Shown here piece by piece: positions 30,413 to 38,644 of a DNA stretch of 44,167 nt. A program made the position numbers and the translations under genes. The notes below the pieces were generated by a model. That model was given only the letters and a program-made list of their open reading frames with translations. It was not told the DNA's origin and made no database searches. The DNA is from an uncultured Bacilli bacterium (lineage in GTDB: Bacteria > Bacillota_I > Bacilli_A > RF39 > UBA660): the NCBI GenBank assembly GCA_947628275.1, contig CANQZD010000045.1:1-44167 (forward strand), in the 5' to 3' direction. Each line of letters begins with the position of its first letter. The first letter of the stretch is position 1.

Positions 30413-31513
30413 TCACAATCTTGCCTTTATTAGTTCAATTATTTCTTTACTGCTTTGCAAACAATTATTATCATGTAAATAAAAATCATGAATTGCTTCA
30501 GCAATTGTCTCATCAGCTATTAGCACATCATTTTCATCTTTAACCCCAGCATATTTAGAAATTGTTAAAGCAAATTCATCAAGATTTAAATTAGTCATAT
30601 ATTTACTATTATAATTATTTAAAGCTTGAGTAACAATTTTCCTAGAAAAATCCCCCGTTTCATAATTTTTTACTACTTCATTAATTTTATCTTCATTTTC
30701 TTTAGTAACAAAAGTAATATTTTCTAAACCATTTTCTCTTAAAAAAATTACAAAAGTTATATAATGACCTAATTCATGAGAAATAGCTGATTCCCAAGTT
30801 GCATCCTTAACATACCAATCTTCTCCAACAACCCTTTCCAAAGAATTATTCATAATTTCTTCATTTAAAAAATAATAACTATTTAATAATATCTGAGTTT
30901 TATTTACTTTATTATATTTTGTTATATCTTCACTCGGATTTACAAATTGATACATTGGTTGAAAATAAGCAATATATTCTGATTTAGTTTTAGCATTAGT
31001 AATAGAAATATTAGTTAATGCTCCCTTTATATTAGGAAACAAATTATACATTTTATCAATAACCATTTTTATTTTTTCTGCTTCATTATAACTTATATCA
31101 CAAAAACTAACATCCGCTATTAAATAAGAACTTTCAAGTTCATTTTCTAGACTTAAAGTTTCAAGATCATTAGAGCACTTAAAATTTTGATGTTTTAAAT
31201 CATCTCTTATAATTTTAGTCGCGTCTTCTAAACTATTTATCTTTTTTTTATTATAAATATTATCATTTTTAATAATTGCTGTATTATATCCATAAACATA
31301 ACTATCAATCTGTCTTTTAACATAATATAGAGGTTTAAATATATCATCTTTTCTAACTATTCCTACTAATATAAATGAAATACCAGCCAATAAAACCAAA
31401 GTTATCATTATCGAAAATCGAGCATTTTTTTTTACTCCAGCTCCCTTTAAAATATTTTCAACATTTTCTTTATCTTTTAAAAATTTATACCCTTGGCTGT
31501 CCAATATCCACAT
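30413..31513 (-). CDS. Membrane-anchored HExxH metalloprotease, 5' part in another frame
   Basis: 366 residues in this frame, family not recognised. A membrane segment (about 34-53) is followed by an outer domain with the zinc motif SHELGHYITF (HELGH about 245-249) and a likely third ligand in DETIAEAIHDFY (about 337-348), as in zincin peptidases. The ATG at 31513 has no ribosome-binding site. A strong AGGTGG precedes an ATG at 31578, which opens a zinc ribbon in another frame (31477-31578). The true gene probably begins there and needs a -1 shift near 31480-31500. First gene of the Ca2+-ATPase operon. Confidence 0.75.
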   Translation of the reverse strand: MWILDSQGYKFLKDKENVENILKGAGVKKNARFSIMITLVLLAGISFILVGIVRKDDIFKPLYYVKRQIDSYVYGYNTAIIKNDNIYNKKKINSLEDATKIIRDDLKHQNFKCSNDLETLSLENELESSYLIADVSFCDISYNEAEKIKMVIDKMYNLFPNIKGALTNISITNAKTKSEYIAYFQPMYQFVNPSEDITKYNKVNKTQILLNSYYFLNEEIMNNSLERVVGEDWYVKDATWESAISHELGHYITFVIFLRENGLENITFVTKENEDKINEVVKNYETGDFSRKIVTQALNNYNSKYMTNLNLDEFALTISKYAGVKDENDVLIADETIAEAIHDFYLHDNNCLQSSKEIIELIKARL

Positions 31514-31578
31514 TTATAACAAAAATTATCATCATTTTCTATCTCTGTTGCATTACAATTTTTATTTAAGCATTTCAT
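31477..31578 (-). other. frameshifted zinc-ribbon N-terminus of the metalloprotease gene
   Basis: Starts at ATG 31578 with AGGTGG five bases upstream and codes for 33 residues: a zinc ribbon with Cys3, Cys8, Cys20 and Cys23 (FCYKCGYWTAKG), then a TAA at 31479-31477. The metalloprotease frame continues in the -1 register as FLKDKENV. The heptamer A-AAT-TTT (31486-31480) lies exactly before the TAA, a canonical -1 slippery sequence. So this is a single-base deletion, a sequencing error or programmed frameshifting. A full-length product would have about 388 residues. Confidence 0.65.
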
Positions 31579-31600
31579 TTAAACCACCTATTATAAAACA

Positions 31601-31631
31601 ATTATAACACTAGTTTCACACAGGAAGTCAA
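31601..31631 (-). promoter_or_regulatory. promoter of the metalloprotease-Ca2+-ATPase operon
   Basis: On the minus strand: -35 TTGACT (31631-31626), a long 19-bp spacer, and extended -10 TGTTATAAT (31609-31601). The extended -10 compensates for the spacing. It supports the translation start at 31578. Confidence 0.6.
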
Positions 31632-31672
31632 TAACAAATTAAAAACACCCAAAGTCCTTTACTAATTATTAT

Positions 31673-31708
31673 AAAAAAAGATAGACTTATCAACTATAAA
31701 TTATCTAT
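31673..31708 (-). terminator. possible terminator of the SNF2 gene
   Basis: On the minus strand, a weak 5-bp stem (ATAGA 31708-31704 with TCTAT 31685-31681) with an A/T-rich loop is followed by seven T (31679-31673). The stem overlaps the SNF2 stop codon. Confidence 0.4.
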
Positions 31709-34700
31709 TCATTTTCATAAGTTAATAAGTCTCTAATATCTTTTTCAGTTAAATTTTTAATAAATGAGCCATCATCTGTACCATCTTCAATTAATTTATC
31801 ACTTAATATTTTCTTTCTTTCTTGTAAATCTAAAATTCTTTCTTCAATTGTATTTTTACAAATAATTTTAATCACATCAACCACTTTAGTTTGACCAATC
31901 CGATGTGTCCGATCAGTAGCTTGATTTTCTACTTGAGGATTCCACCATAAATCTAGATGAATAACTACATCAGCACTCGTTAAATTAAGACCAGTTCCAC
32001 CACTTTTTAACATAATTAAAAATACATTAGTATCATCATGATTAAAAGCCTTAACTAATTCTAATCTCGTTTTACTTTTTACATCACCAGCAATTGTATA
32101 ACTTGTAATTCCATTTTTATCAAACTCTTTTTTAACAATTTCTAAGGCTGTTTTAAAACTAGTAAATAACAATATTTTATGACCATTTAAAATACATTCT
32201 TTAACAACTTTAATTAATTCCTCAATCTTACTAGAATTCTTTTCATAATCTGGAAAAAGAATAGCTGGGGTTATACAAATCTGTCTTAACTTCGTAAGTA
32301 AGCTTAAAATAATCATTTTATTTTTAATAAATCCCCCATTTTCAATAGCCTTATTCATTAACAAATTAGCTTCAGCAACAGCAGCTGCATAAATTTTCTT
32401 TTGTTCTTCTTCCAAATCAACTATAATAGTATTTTCAATTTTATCAGGTAATTCCTTAGCCACATCACTCTTTTTTCTTCTAAGTAAAAAAGGTTTAATT
32501 TGTTTTTTTAAATTACCTAACAACTCTTTTACTTCATCATCAAAATCTTCTTTCATTTTATACTTTTGACTAAAATTAGTAATATTTCCTAAAAAACCTG
32601 GCATAATAAAATCAAAAATATTCCATAATTCAATAACTGAATTTTCAATTGGTGTTCCCGTTAAAGCGATTTTAGTAACAGCATTAATTTTCTTAACCGT
32701 TTTAGAAATATCAGTCATCGGATTTTTAATTGCTCCAGCTTCATCAATTATCATAGCTTTAAAATCTAAAGCTTGATAAAAATCATAATCTTCTTTTAAT
32801 AATCCATAACTAGTAATATAAATATTACCATCATACTTTTTTAAAGCTTCTAATCGTTGATTTTTAATCCCAGCAAAAACCTGATACTTCATTTCTGGTC
32901 CAAACTTATTAAATTCTTCTTCCCAATTATAAACTAATGAAGTCGGGACAACAATTAAAACTTTATCATCTTTTTCTAATATTTTTCTTAAAAAGACAAT
33001 CGTTTGAAAAGATTTCCCTAAGCCCATTTCATCTGCTAAAATACCCCCAAAACCACATTTATATATTGTATAAAGCCATTTTACACCCTCAACTTGATAA
33101 TCTCTTAACCGCTCTTTTTCATCTTTAGTAAACTCTACTTTACAATTTTTATATTCTTTAAAATTATTAATAAAAAGATTAAAAGAATCATCAGTTTCAA
33201 TAATATTAGATTTAGCTTTTATACTATCTAAATAAAGAGCTCTAAATTTAGGAATTTTCCCATCTAATTCATCAGTTAATTGTAATTCTTCTTTTAAATT
33301 TTCTAATTCTTTTATCTCATCACTACCAATATCAATAATATCTCCACTTTTTAACCGATAATATTTTTTCTTTTGTTTTAAAGAAGCAAAAATATTTATT
33401 AATTCATTTTCTTCTACACCTTCTAAAGCTAAATGATAATTTAAAATCTGATTCATGCCTAAATGAAAAGTTGAAGATACTTTAGGCTTTCTAATAATAT
33501 CAGTTTCCTTTAACTTTTCTGAAGTATAAACTGGATATTTACTACTAAGTTCTTCTAAACCAACTTCTAAAAATAAAACCATATCATCAATATCTTCTAA
33601 TATAATATTATCTTTTTGCAATTTAAAACCGTATTTTAATATTTCCTCAAAACAACTATTTTCAAATTCTCTATCTCGTAAAATTACTTCATCATCTTTA
33701 AGCTTCGTATATAAAACTTCATATTCATCATAAAGAAAAACTATTTTAGCTGAAATATAATCACTTTCTAAATCAAAATAATAACTTACTTTAGGCTCTT
33801 TAGATATAACTAAATTAGTTACTGAAGAATCAATTTTAATTTGTTTTTTTAAAAACGGTAGCAAATAATTTTTAAAATTTAAAAACTGTTGTTCATCAAA
33901 CAATAACTCATTTAAATTATTATTTTTTAATTCACTATATAATTTTCTTTCTTTATAATTCAAATGATAAATATTATTTTGATACCATATATATTCAAAA
34001 TCTCTTGTTAATAAATAAGCATCATTATAATTACATTGCAAATTTAAACGATAATACTTATCTTCTTTAGTAAGCAATGCGTCGAAGAAAAAACCATTTT
34101 TAATTTTAACTTTTTTATTTAGATTATCAATTTCAATTTCTTCTTCTTTTTCTAAATATTGCTTTAAAATATTATCATCCATTTTAAAATCTCTTAAATT
34201 AGCATAATTAAAAGTTCTTTCTAAATAACGCAGAAAATCCTCATCTTTTTTAGAAAAATAATACTTATCAGGATCATAAGTAAAAGATATTCCAAAACTA
34301 TATTTTTCTTCATTATAATAAGCCTGTAAAAAATCCCAAAACTTTTTATTTAAAACATACAATTTATCATCACCAATTTTAACCTTCAAATTGGTTTCAA
34401 TTCTATTACCCCGATAACTAGAATAAAAATTTAAATTTAACGATGCTCTTAATTGTAATTGTTTTTTTACTCCCAAAGATTTAGAATTATAATTATTTTT
34501 TAAACGATTCAAAAACAATTTACTTTTTTCTTCTAATTTAAACTTAGTTGTTCCTGTTTCAAATATTTCATTACTATAACTAATTAAACATGCCGCTAAA
34601 TGTTCACAAGAATGAAAATGATAAAATTTTGAACAATCACAAAAAAAACGAAAACGATTTTGATTTTTTAAAATATGAACATTATAATCTACCCGATAAT

Positions 34701-34842
34701 TATATACTACAAAAATAAAATGCTTTCCACTATTATTAGTATATGGTTCATCCATATAAATATTATCTTCATCATATTCTAAGCCTAATTCATAATCGTC
34801 TTTATTAACAATTTGTAATATTAACTTTTCAATGTTATTCAA
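31705..34842 (-). CDS. SNF2 family DNA helicase/ATPase with SWIM zinc finger
   Basis: DNA-dependent ATPase that remodels protein-DNA complexes, 1045 residues. The SWIM zinc finger is CxC..CxH (Cys68, Cys70, Cys79, His81). A long SNF2-associated region follows to about residue 570. Then comes helicase core domain 1 with LADEMGLGKSFQTI (Walker A) and IIDEAGAIKNP (Walker B, DEAG), and core domain 2 with FLIMLKSGGTGLNLT and ATDRTHRIGQTK. The start is a TTG seven bases after GGGAGG; no ATG fits. It follows the 220-residue membrane protein by 15 bp. The neighbouring AddAB suggests a DNA-repair role. Confidence 0.92.
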   Translation of the reverse strand: MNNIEKLILQIVNKDDYELGLEYDEDNIYMDEPYTNNSGKHFIFVVYNYRVDYNVHILKNQNRFRFFCDCSKFYHFHSCEHLAACLISYSNEIFETGTTKFKLEEKSKLFLNRLKNNYNSKSLGVKKQLQLRASLNLNFYSSYRGNRIETNLKVKIGDDKLYVLNKKFWDFLQAYYNEEKYSFGISFTYDPDKYYFSKKDEDFLRYLERTFNYANLRDFKMDDNILKQYLEKEEEIEIDNLNKKVKIKNGFFFDALLTKEDKYYRLNLQCNYNDAYLLTRDFEYIWYQNNIYHLNYKERKLYSELKNNNLNELLFDEQQFLNFKNYLLPFLKKQIKIDSSVTNLVISKEPKVSYYFDLESDYISAKIVFLYDEYEVLYTKLKDDEVILRDREFENSCFEEILKYGFKLQKDNIILEDIDDMVLFLEVGLEELSSKYPVYTSEKLKETDIIRKPKVSSTFHLGMNQILNYHLALEGVEENELINIFASLKQKKKYYRLKSGDIIDIGSDEIKELENLKEELQLTDELDGKIPKFRALYLDSIKAKSNIIETDDSFNLFINNFKEYKNCKVEFTKDEKERLRDYQVEGVKWLYTIYKCGFGGILADEMGLGKSFQTIVFLRKILEKDDKVLIVVPTSLVYNWEEEFNKFGPEMKYQVFAGIKNQRLEALKKYDGNIYITSYGLLKEDYDFYQALDFKAMIIDEAGAIKNPMTDISKTVKKINAVTKIALTGTPIENSVIELWNIFDFIMPGFLGNITNFSQKYKMKEDFDDEVKELLGNLKKQIKPFLLRRKKSDVAKELPDKIENTIIVDLEEEQKKIYAAAVAEANLLMNKAIENGGFIKNKMIILSLLTKLRQICITPAILFPDYEKNSSKIEELIKVVKECILNGHKILLFTSFKTALEIVKKEFDKNGITSYTIAGDVKSKTRLELVKAFNHDDTNVFLIMLKSGGTGLNLTSADVVIHLDLWWNPQVENQATDRTHRIGQTKVVDVIKIICKNTIEERILDLQERKKILSDKLIEDGTDDGSFIKNLTEKDIRDLLTYENE

Positions 34843-34857
34843 AAATTTACCTCCCTT

Positions 34858-35517
34858 TTATTTTTTCTTTCTAGCTAATATTTGATACTCACTTTTTAAT
34901 TTTTCTAAATCACTATTTTCTTTCTCATCAGCTAATATTATTATTCCCAAAAAAATCCCATTTAAAAGCAAATAAGTTATAGTGTCTAAAATAGCGTCTC
35001 CTCTACTTTCTAATTCATTTTGATATATAGCTTTTTCTTTATTTAAAATTTGAATATTATAAGTTGGATAATTATTTGCTTCATCAATTGTCTCACTATA
35101 AACTGGAAATTCTGATTCTTTAGTTAAATATTCATTCAAAAGTTTTGGATTACTTACAATATCTTTAATATCTTCTTCTTTAATATTTTGATAAGAATAA
35201 ACACAACGCATCTGACGATATAATCCCTCACTTGTTTTTTCCCAAGCCGTATTATATAAAACTAATAACTTTACATCTTTATAACCATTTAAAGTCTTTT
35301 TTTCTATATCTAACATTGGTTTAGTTTTTTCATCATCTTCATTAACATTTTCAATAGCTGGAACATAATACCTTAACATATCCTCAGTAAAAGGAGTCAT
35401 ATGATTGCTTTTAAAAAGTAAATAAGTTGCTGCAACTAAGCCAATTTTAGAACAACCAGATATCTTTTTTAATTTTTCACGATATTTAATTTCCTTTTTC
35501 ATTTCATCTAAAGTCAT
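34858..35517 (-). CDS. Unrecognised protein, likely two membrane segments
   Basis: I do not recognise the family. About 219 residues from ATG 35517 (GAAGG upstream; an ATG 18 bp earlier is less well placed). A weak hydrophobic stretch (about 22-36) and a stronger one near the C-terminus (about 180-198, YLLLNGIFLGIIILA) flank a polar, Glu/Lys/Tyr-rich middle, probably outside the cell. It has its own consensus promoter inside the end of addA and is co-transcribed with the SNF2 helicase gene. Confidence 0.7.
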   Translation of the reverse strand: MTLDEMKKEIKYREKLKKISGCSKIGLVAATYLLFKSNHMTPFTEDMLRYYVPAIENVNEDDEKTKPMLDIEKKTLNGYKDVKLLVLYNTAWEKTSEGLYRQMRCVYSYQNIKEEDIKDIVSNPKLLNEYLTKESEFPVYSETIDEANNYPTYNIQILNKEKAIYQNELESRGDAILDTITYLLLNGIFLGIIILADEKENSDLEKLKSEYQILARKKK

Positions 35518-35543
35518 TATCGAGCCTTCTTTCATAATTTTTT

Positions 35544-35571
35544 ATTATATTAAATTAAACTTAAATGTCAA
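35544..35571 (-). promoter_or_regulatory. promoter of the membrane protein-SNF2 pair
   Basis: On the minus strand: consensus -35 TTGACA (35571-35566), 16-bp spacer, consensus -10 TATAAT (35549-35544). The -35 overlaps the last codons of addA. Confidence 0.75.
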
Positions 35572-38500
35572 GTAAATTAAAGCTCTCAAGAATTATAGAA
35601 TACAAATATGTTTTAACCGGCTTTTTAAAGGTTTTGACAATATATTCTTTATAACCCTTTAATTGGGTTAAATACTCTTTACTAGAAACATTTTGTAATT
35701 TATAATCAATTATTAAAATTTCATTTTCTTTAACAATTAATAAATCAATTATTCCATGCAATAATTCATCTTCATTAGAACTTATAAATTCATATTCATG
35801 AAATATTTTATCACTTAAACTATTTTTAATAATTTCACTATCCAAAAATACTTTTATCTTATTTCTAATAAAATTATCAGAAATTAAATCTAACCGCGGC
35901 TTATTAAAATCTAAATATTGTAAAGTTTCATGAAACTTCGTTCCTAATTTCATATTTTCCAGTTCTTGTAACGTATTCAATTCATTTGTTTTTTTAGAAA
36001 AAGTTTTTTGTTCTTCTCTATTATTATCTTTTTCTAATTCCATAACCATTAACTTAGAAGCTTCAACCTTTTTTATTTCTTTTGTTTTAGGAGTCAAATA
36101 TGCTTTTGATACTTTAATATCATCTACTTGTTTAATATATGGTTGATAATATTTTTTTAATAAAGCCAAAAAGTCAGCAAAAGACCGAGCTTTTAATTTT
36201 ATATTATCCGTTATTTTACTATTTAAAACCAATTTATCATTATTTGGAAGTAAAAAAATCATTTTTTCTTTACTTCTAGTTAAAGCTACATAAAATAATC
36301 TAATCTTTTCAGATATTTCTTCCATATAAAAATTATTTTTAACTAATTCTTTAACAAAAGTTGTATAAATACCTTCTTTATCTATAGAACTTACTAATCC
36401 ATACTTTTTAGAATATAAAAAATGTTCTTTAATATCCGCTAAATTAAATTTTTTATATAATCCTGAATAATAACACACGGGAAACTCTAAACCTTTAGAA
36501 GCATGAATAGTCATTAATTTTACACAATTATCATTTTTCTTTTCAAAACGATACTTTAATTCTAATTTATAATCAACCAAATTATTTAAATAATTAGTAA
36601 AGTCCTCATAAGTATAACCAAATCTACTACACTCAATAACAAAATTTTTAAAATAATCAACTAATACCATTCCATCATTTATATTACCAATACTAATCAT
36701 TTTCTCATAATAATTAGTTACTTCTAAAATTTCATCTAAAATTATTCTTAAAGGCTTAGCATCTATTCCTAAAAGAACAGGTTTAAAAGTTTTTATAACT
36801 TCTGAATCATAATATAAATTATTTGTAACTATCTGATATATCTCTTCATCAGTTAAATTAAATAAAAAACCTCTAGCTAAAGTAACAAATGCCATTTTAA
36901 AGTCTTCATCTTTTTCTTTATCAGCCATTTTATTAATTAATAAAAAAGCATTTTTTAAAGTTTGGAAATGAATATTACTTTTAATTTGTTCATCATAATA
37001 AGCATGAATAGGAATACCTAAATAATTAAAAATTTTTTGATAAAGTAAAAAGTCACTACCCCGATCCATTAAAATACAAAAATCTTCATATTTAATTTCT
37101 CTTAAAGTTTTATTACTAACTACTTTTTCTTTATTTAAAATCCGTTTTTTAATATCATTAGCAATATAAAAAGCTTCCAATTCTTCTTTTAAATATTCTT
37201 TAGAAGGTTCATAACTAATAATTTCCATATTATAGTCACAATTATCTTTAATCTCTTCATAACTTTTATTACCAAAAACCATTTGATGCTCTAAAAAGTA
37301 ATTAGCGCCACCTAAAGCATCACTCATTAAAGGATTAAAAAGCAAATTAATATTAGTTAATACTTCTTTCCTAGAGCGAAAATTATCTATCAAATCAATT
37401 TTATAACCATTCTTTTCATCTTTGTATAACTCATATTTTTCTTTAAATAAATTCGGATTAGCATTTCGAAACCGATAAATACTTTGTTTTATATCCCCAA
37501 CCATATAAATATTATCTTGACCAATTAAATTAATAAAAGCTTCTTCTAAATCATTGGTATCTTGATATTCATCTACCATAATTTCTTTAAATTGTTCTTT
37601 TAACTCTCCTAAAATATGAGGATGAATTTTCACTAAATAATAGGCAATTTTAAAAATAGTTGTAAAATCAAAATAACCAAGTAAAGTCTTTTTTTCTTCA
37701 TAAAGTTGAAAATAATCTTTTAAAATATTAATTAATACTGACGTATTATCTTTTGTTTTAAAATAATCTTCTTTCAAATCATCTTTAAAACCAAATTTTA
37801 CTAAATTTTTTAATTCTTTTAAAGTAGCTGATATATCATCTTTAACCATTTTAAGTTCTAAAGACGCATCTTTTGATAATCTTGGTAAAACAATCCCACT
37901 TAAAAGCTTTACATCAGAATAACCTTGAGCCTTAAACAAATTTTGTAAAGCATCATTTAATTTATCACAATAATTTTTATCTATATAAGATACCTCTTCT
38001 ACAATATTTTCAATTTCTTGCACTTTATTTAAAACAATTTGTTCATATTCATTAAACAATTTTTCAAAATATTCATCATTATAATAATTAATTAAATAAT
38101 TATCTAAATATTCTTGAACATCTAATTTTAGTTCTAATTTCTTAGCAATATTTAAAAATTCATTTAATAAATTATCATCATCTTTAACACAAAAAGACTC
38201 AATAAGTTTAAAAAAATTAACATCTTCTTTTGTATAATAACTATCAAATACTTCCCTCATACATTCTTTTTGTAAAATATCAATTAAAGTATTATCACTT
38301 ATTTTAGGGTTACTTGGTAAATTTAACAAACAATGATATTTTTTTACTAAAAACAAGGCAAAAGAATCAAATGTACAAATAAATGATTCATCTAATTTAA
38401 GTAATTCATCTTGTAAATCGTCTTCTTTACTAATTGCCTGTCTAATTCGTTCTTTCATTTCTTGAGCAGCAGCATTCGTAAAAGTTAAAATTAATAATTC

Positions 38501-38644
38501 ATCAATATGCCGACCATTTTTTAATAAATTAATAACTCTTGCAGTTAAAACACTTGTTTTACCAGAACCAGCCCCCGCACTTACTAAAATATTCTTACCT
38601 GTTTTTTTAATTGCTTGCCACTGCATCGCTGAGTAGTTCATCAT
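35561..38644 (-). CDS. addA: AddA, helicase-nuclease subunit A
   Basis: UvrD-like helicase and nuclease of the AddAB complex, which resects double-strand breaks for RecA loading. About 1027 residues, shorter than the B. subtilis protein (about 1230). Walker A is VSAGAGSGKT (about 23-32) and Walker B is MVDEYQDTN. Later motifs are YRFRNANP, MTIHASKGLEFPV and RLFYVALTRSKEKM. The C-terminal RecB-type nuclease has HGIIDLLIV and LIIDYKLQ. The start is placed at ATG 38644 after AGGAGG. It overlaps addB by 38 bp. Confidence 0.94.
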   Translation of the reverse strand: MMNYSAMQWQAIKKTGKNILVSAGAGSGKTSVLTARVINLLKNGRHIDELLILTFTNAAAQEMKERIRQAISKEDDLQDELLKLDESFICTFDSFALFLVKKYHCLLNLPSNPKISDNTLIDILQKECMREVFDSYYTKEDVNFFKLIESFCVKDDDNLLNEFLNIAKKLELKLDVQEYLDNYLINYYNDEYFEKLFNEYEQIVLNKVQEIENIVEEVSYIDKNYCDKLNDALQNLFKAQGYSDVKLLSGIVLPRLSKDASLELKMVKDDISATLKELKNLVKFGFKDDLKEDYFKTKDNTSVLINILKDYFQLYEEKKTLLGYFDFTTIFKIAYYLVKIHPHILGELKEQFKEIMVDEYQDTNDLEEAFINLIGQDNIYMVGDIKQSIYRFRNANPNLFKEKYELYKDEKNGYKIDLIDNFRSRKEVLTNINLLFNPLMSDALGGANYFLEHQMVFGNKSYEEIKDNCDYNMEIISYEPSKEYLKEELEAFYIANDIKKRILNKEKVVSNKTLREIKYEDFCILMDRGSDFLLYQKIFNYLGIPIHAYYDEQIKSNIHFQTLKNAFLLINKMADKEKDEDFKMAFVTLARGFLFNLTDEEIYQIVTNNLYYDSEVIKTFKPVLLGIDAKPLRIILDEILEVTNYYEKMISIGNINDGMVLVDYFKNFVIECSRFGYTYEDFTNYLNNLVDYKLELKYRFEKKNDNCVKLMTIHASKGLEFPVCYYSGLYKKFNLADIKEHFLYSKKYGLVSSIDKEGIYTTFVKELVKNNFYMEEISEKIRLFYVALTRSKEKMIFLLPNNDKLVLNSKITDNIKLKARSFADFLALLKKYYQPYIKQVDDIKVSKAYLTPKTKEIKKVEASKLMVMELEKDNNREEQKTFSKKTNELNTLQELENMKLGTKFHETLQYLDFNKPRLDLISDNFIRNKIKVFLDSEIIKNSLSDKIFHEYEFISSNEDELLHGIIDLLIVKENEILIIDYKLQNVSSKEYLTQLKGYKEYIVKTFKKPVKTYLYSIILESFNLLDI

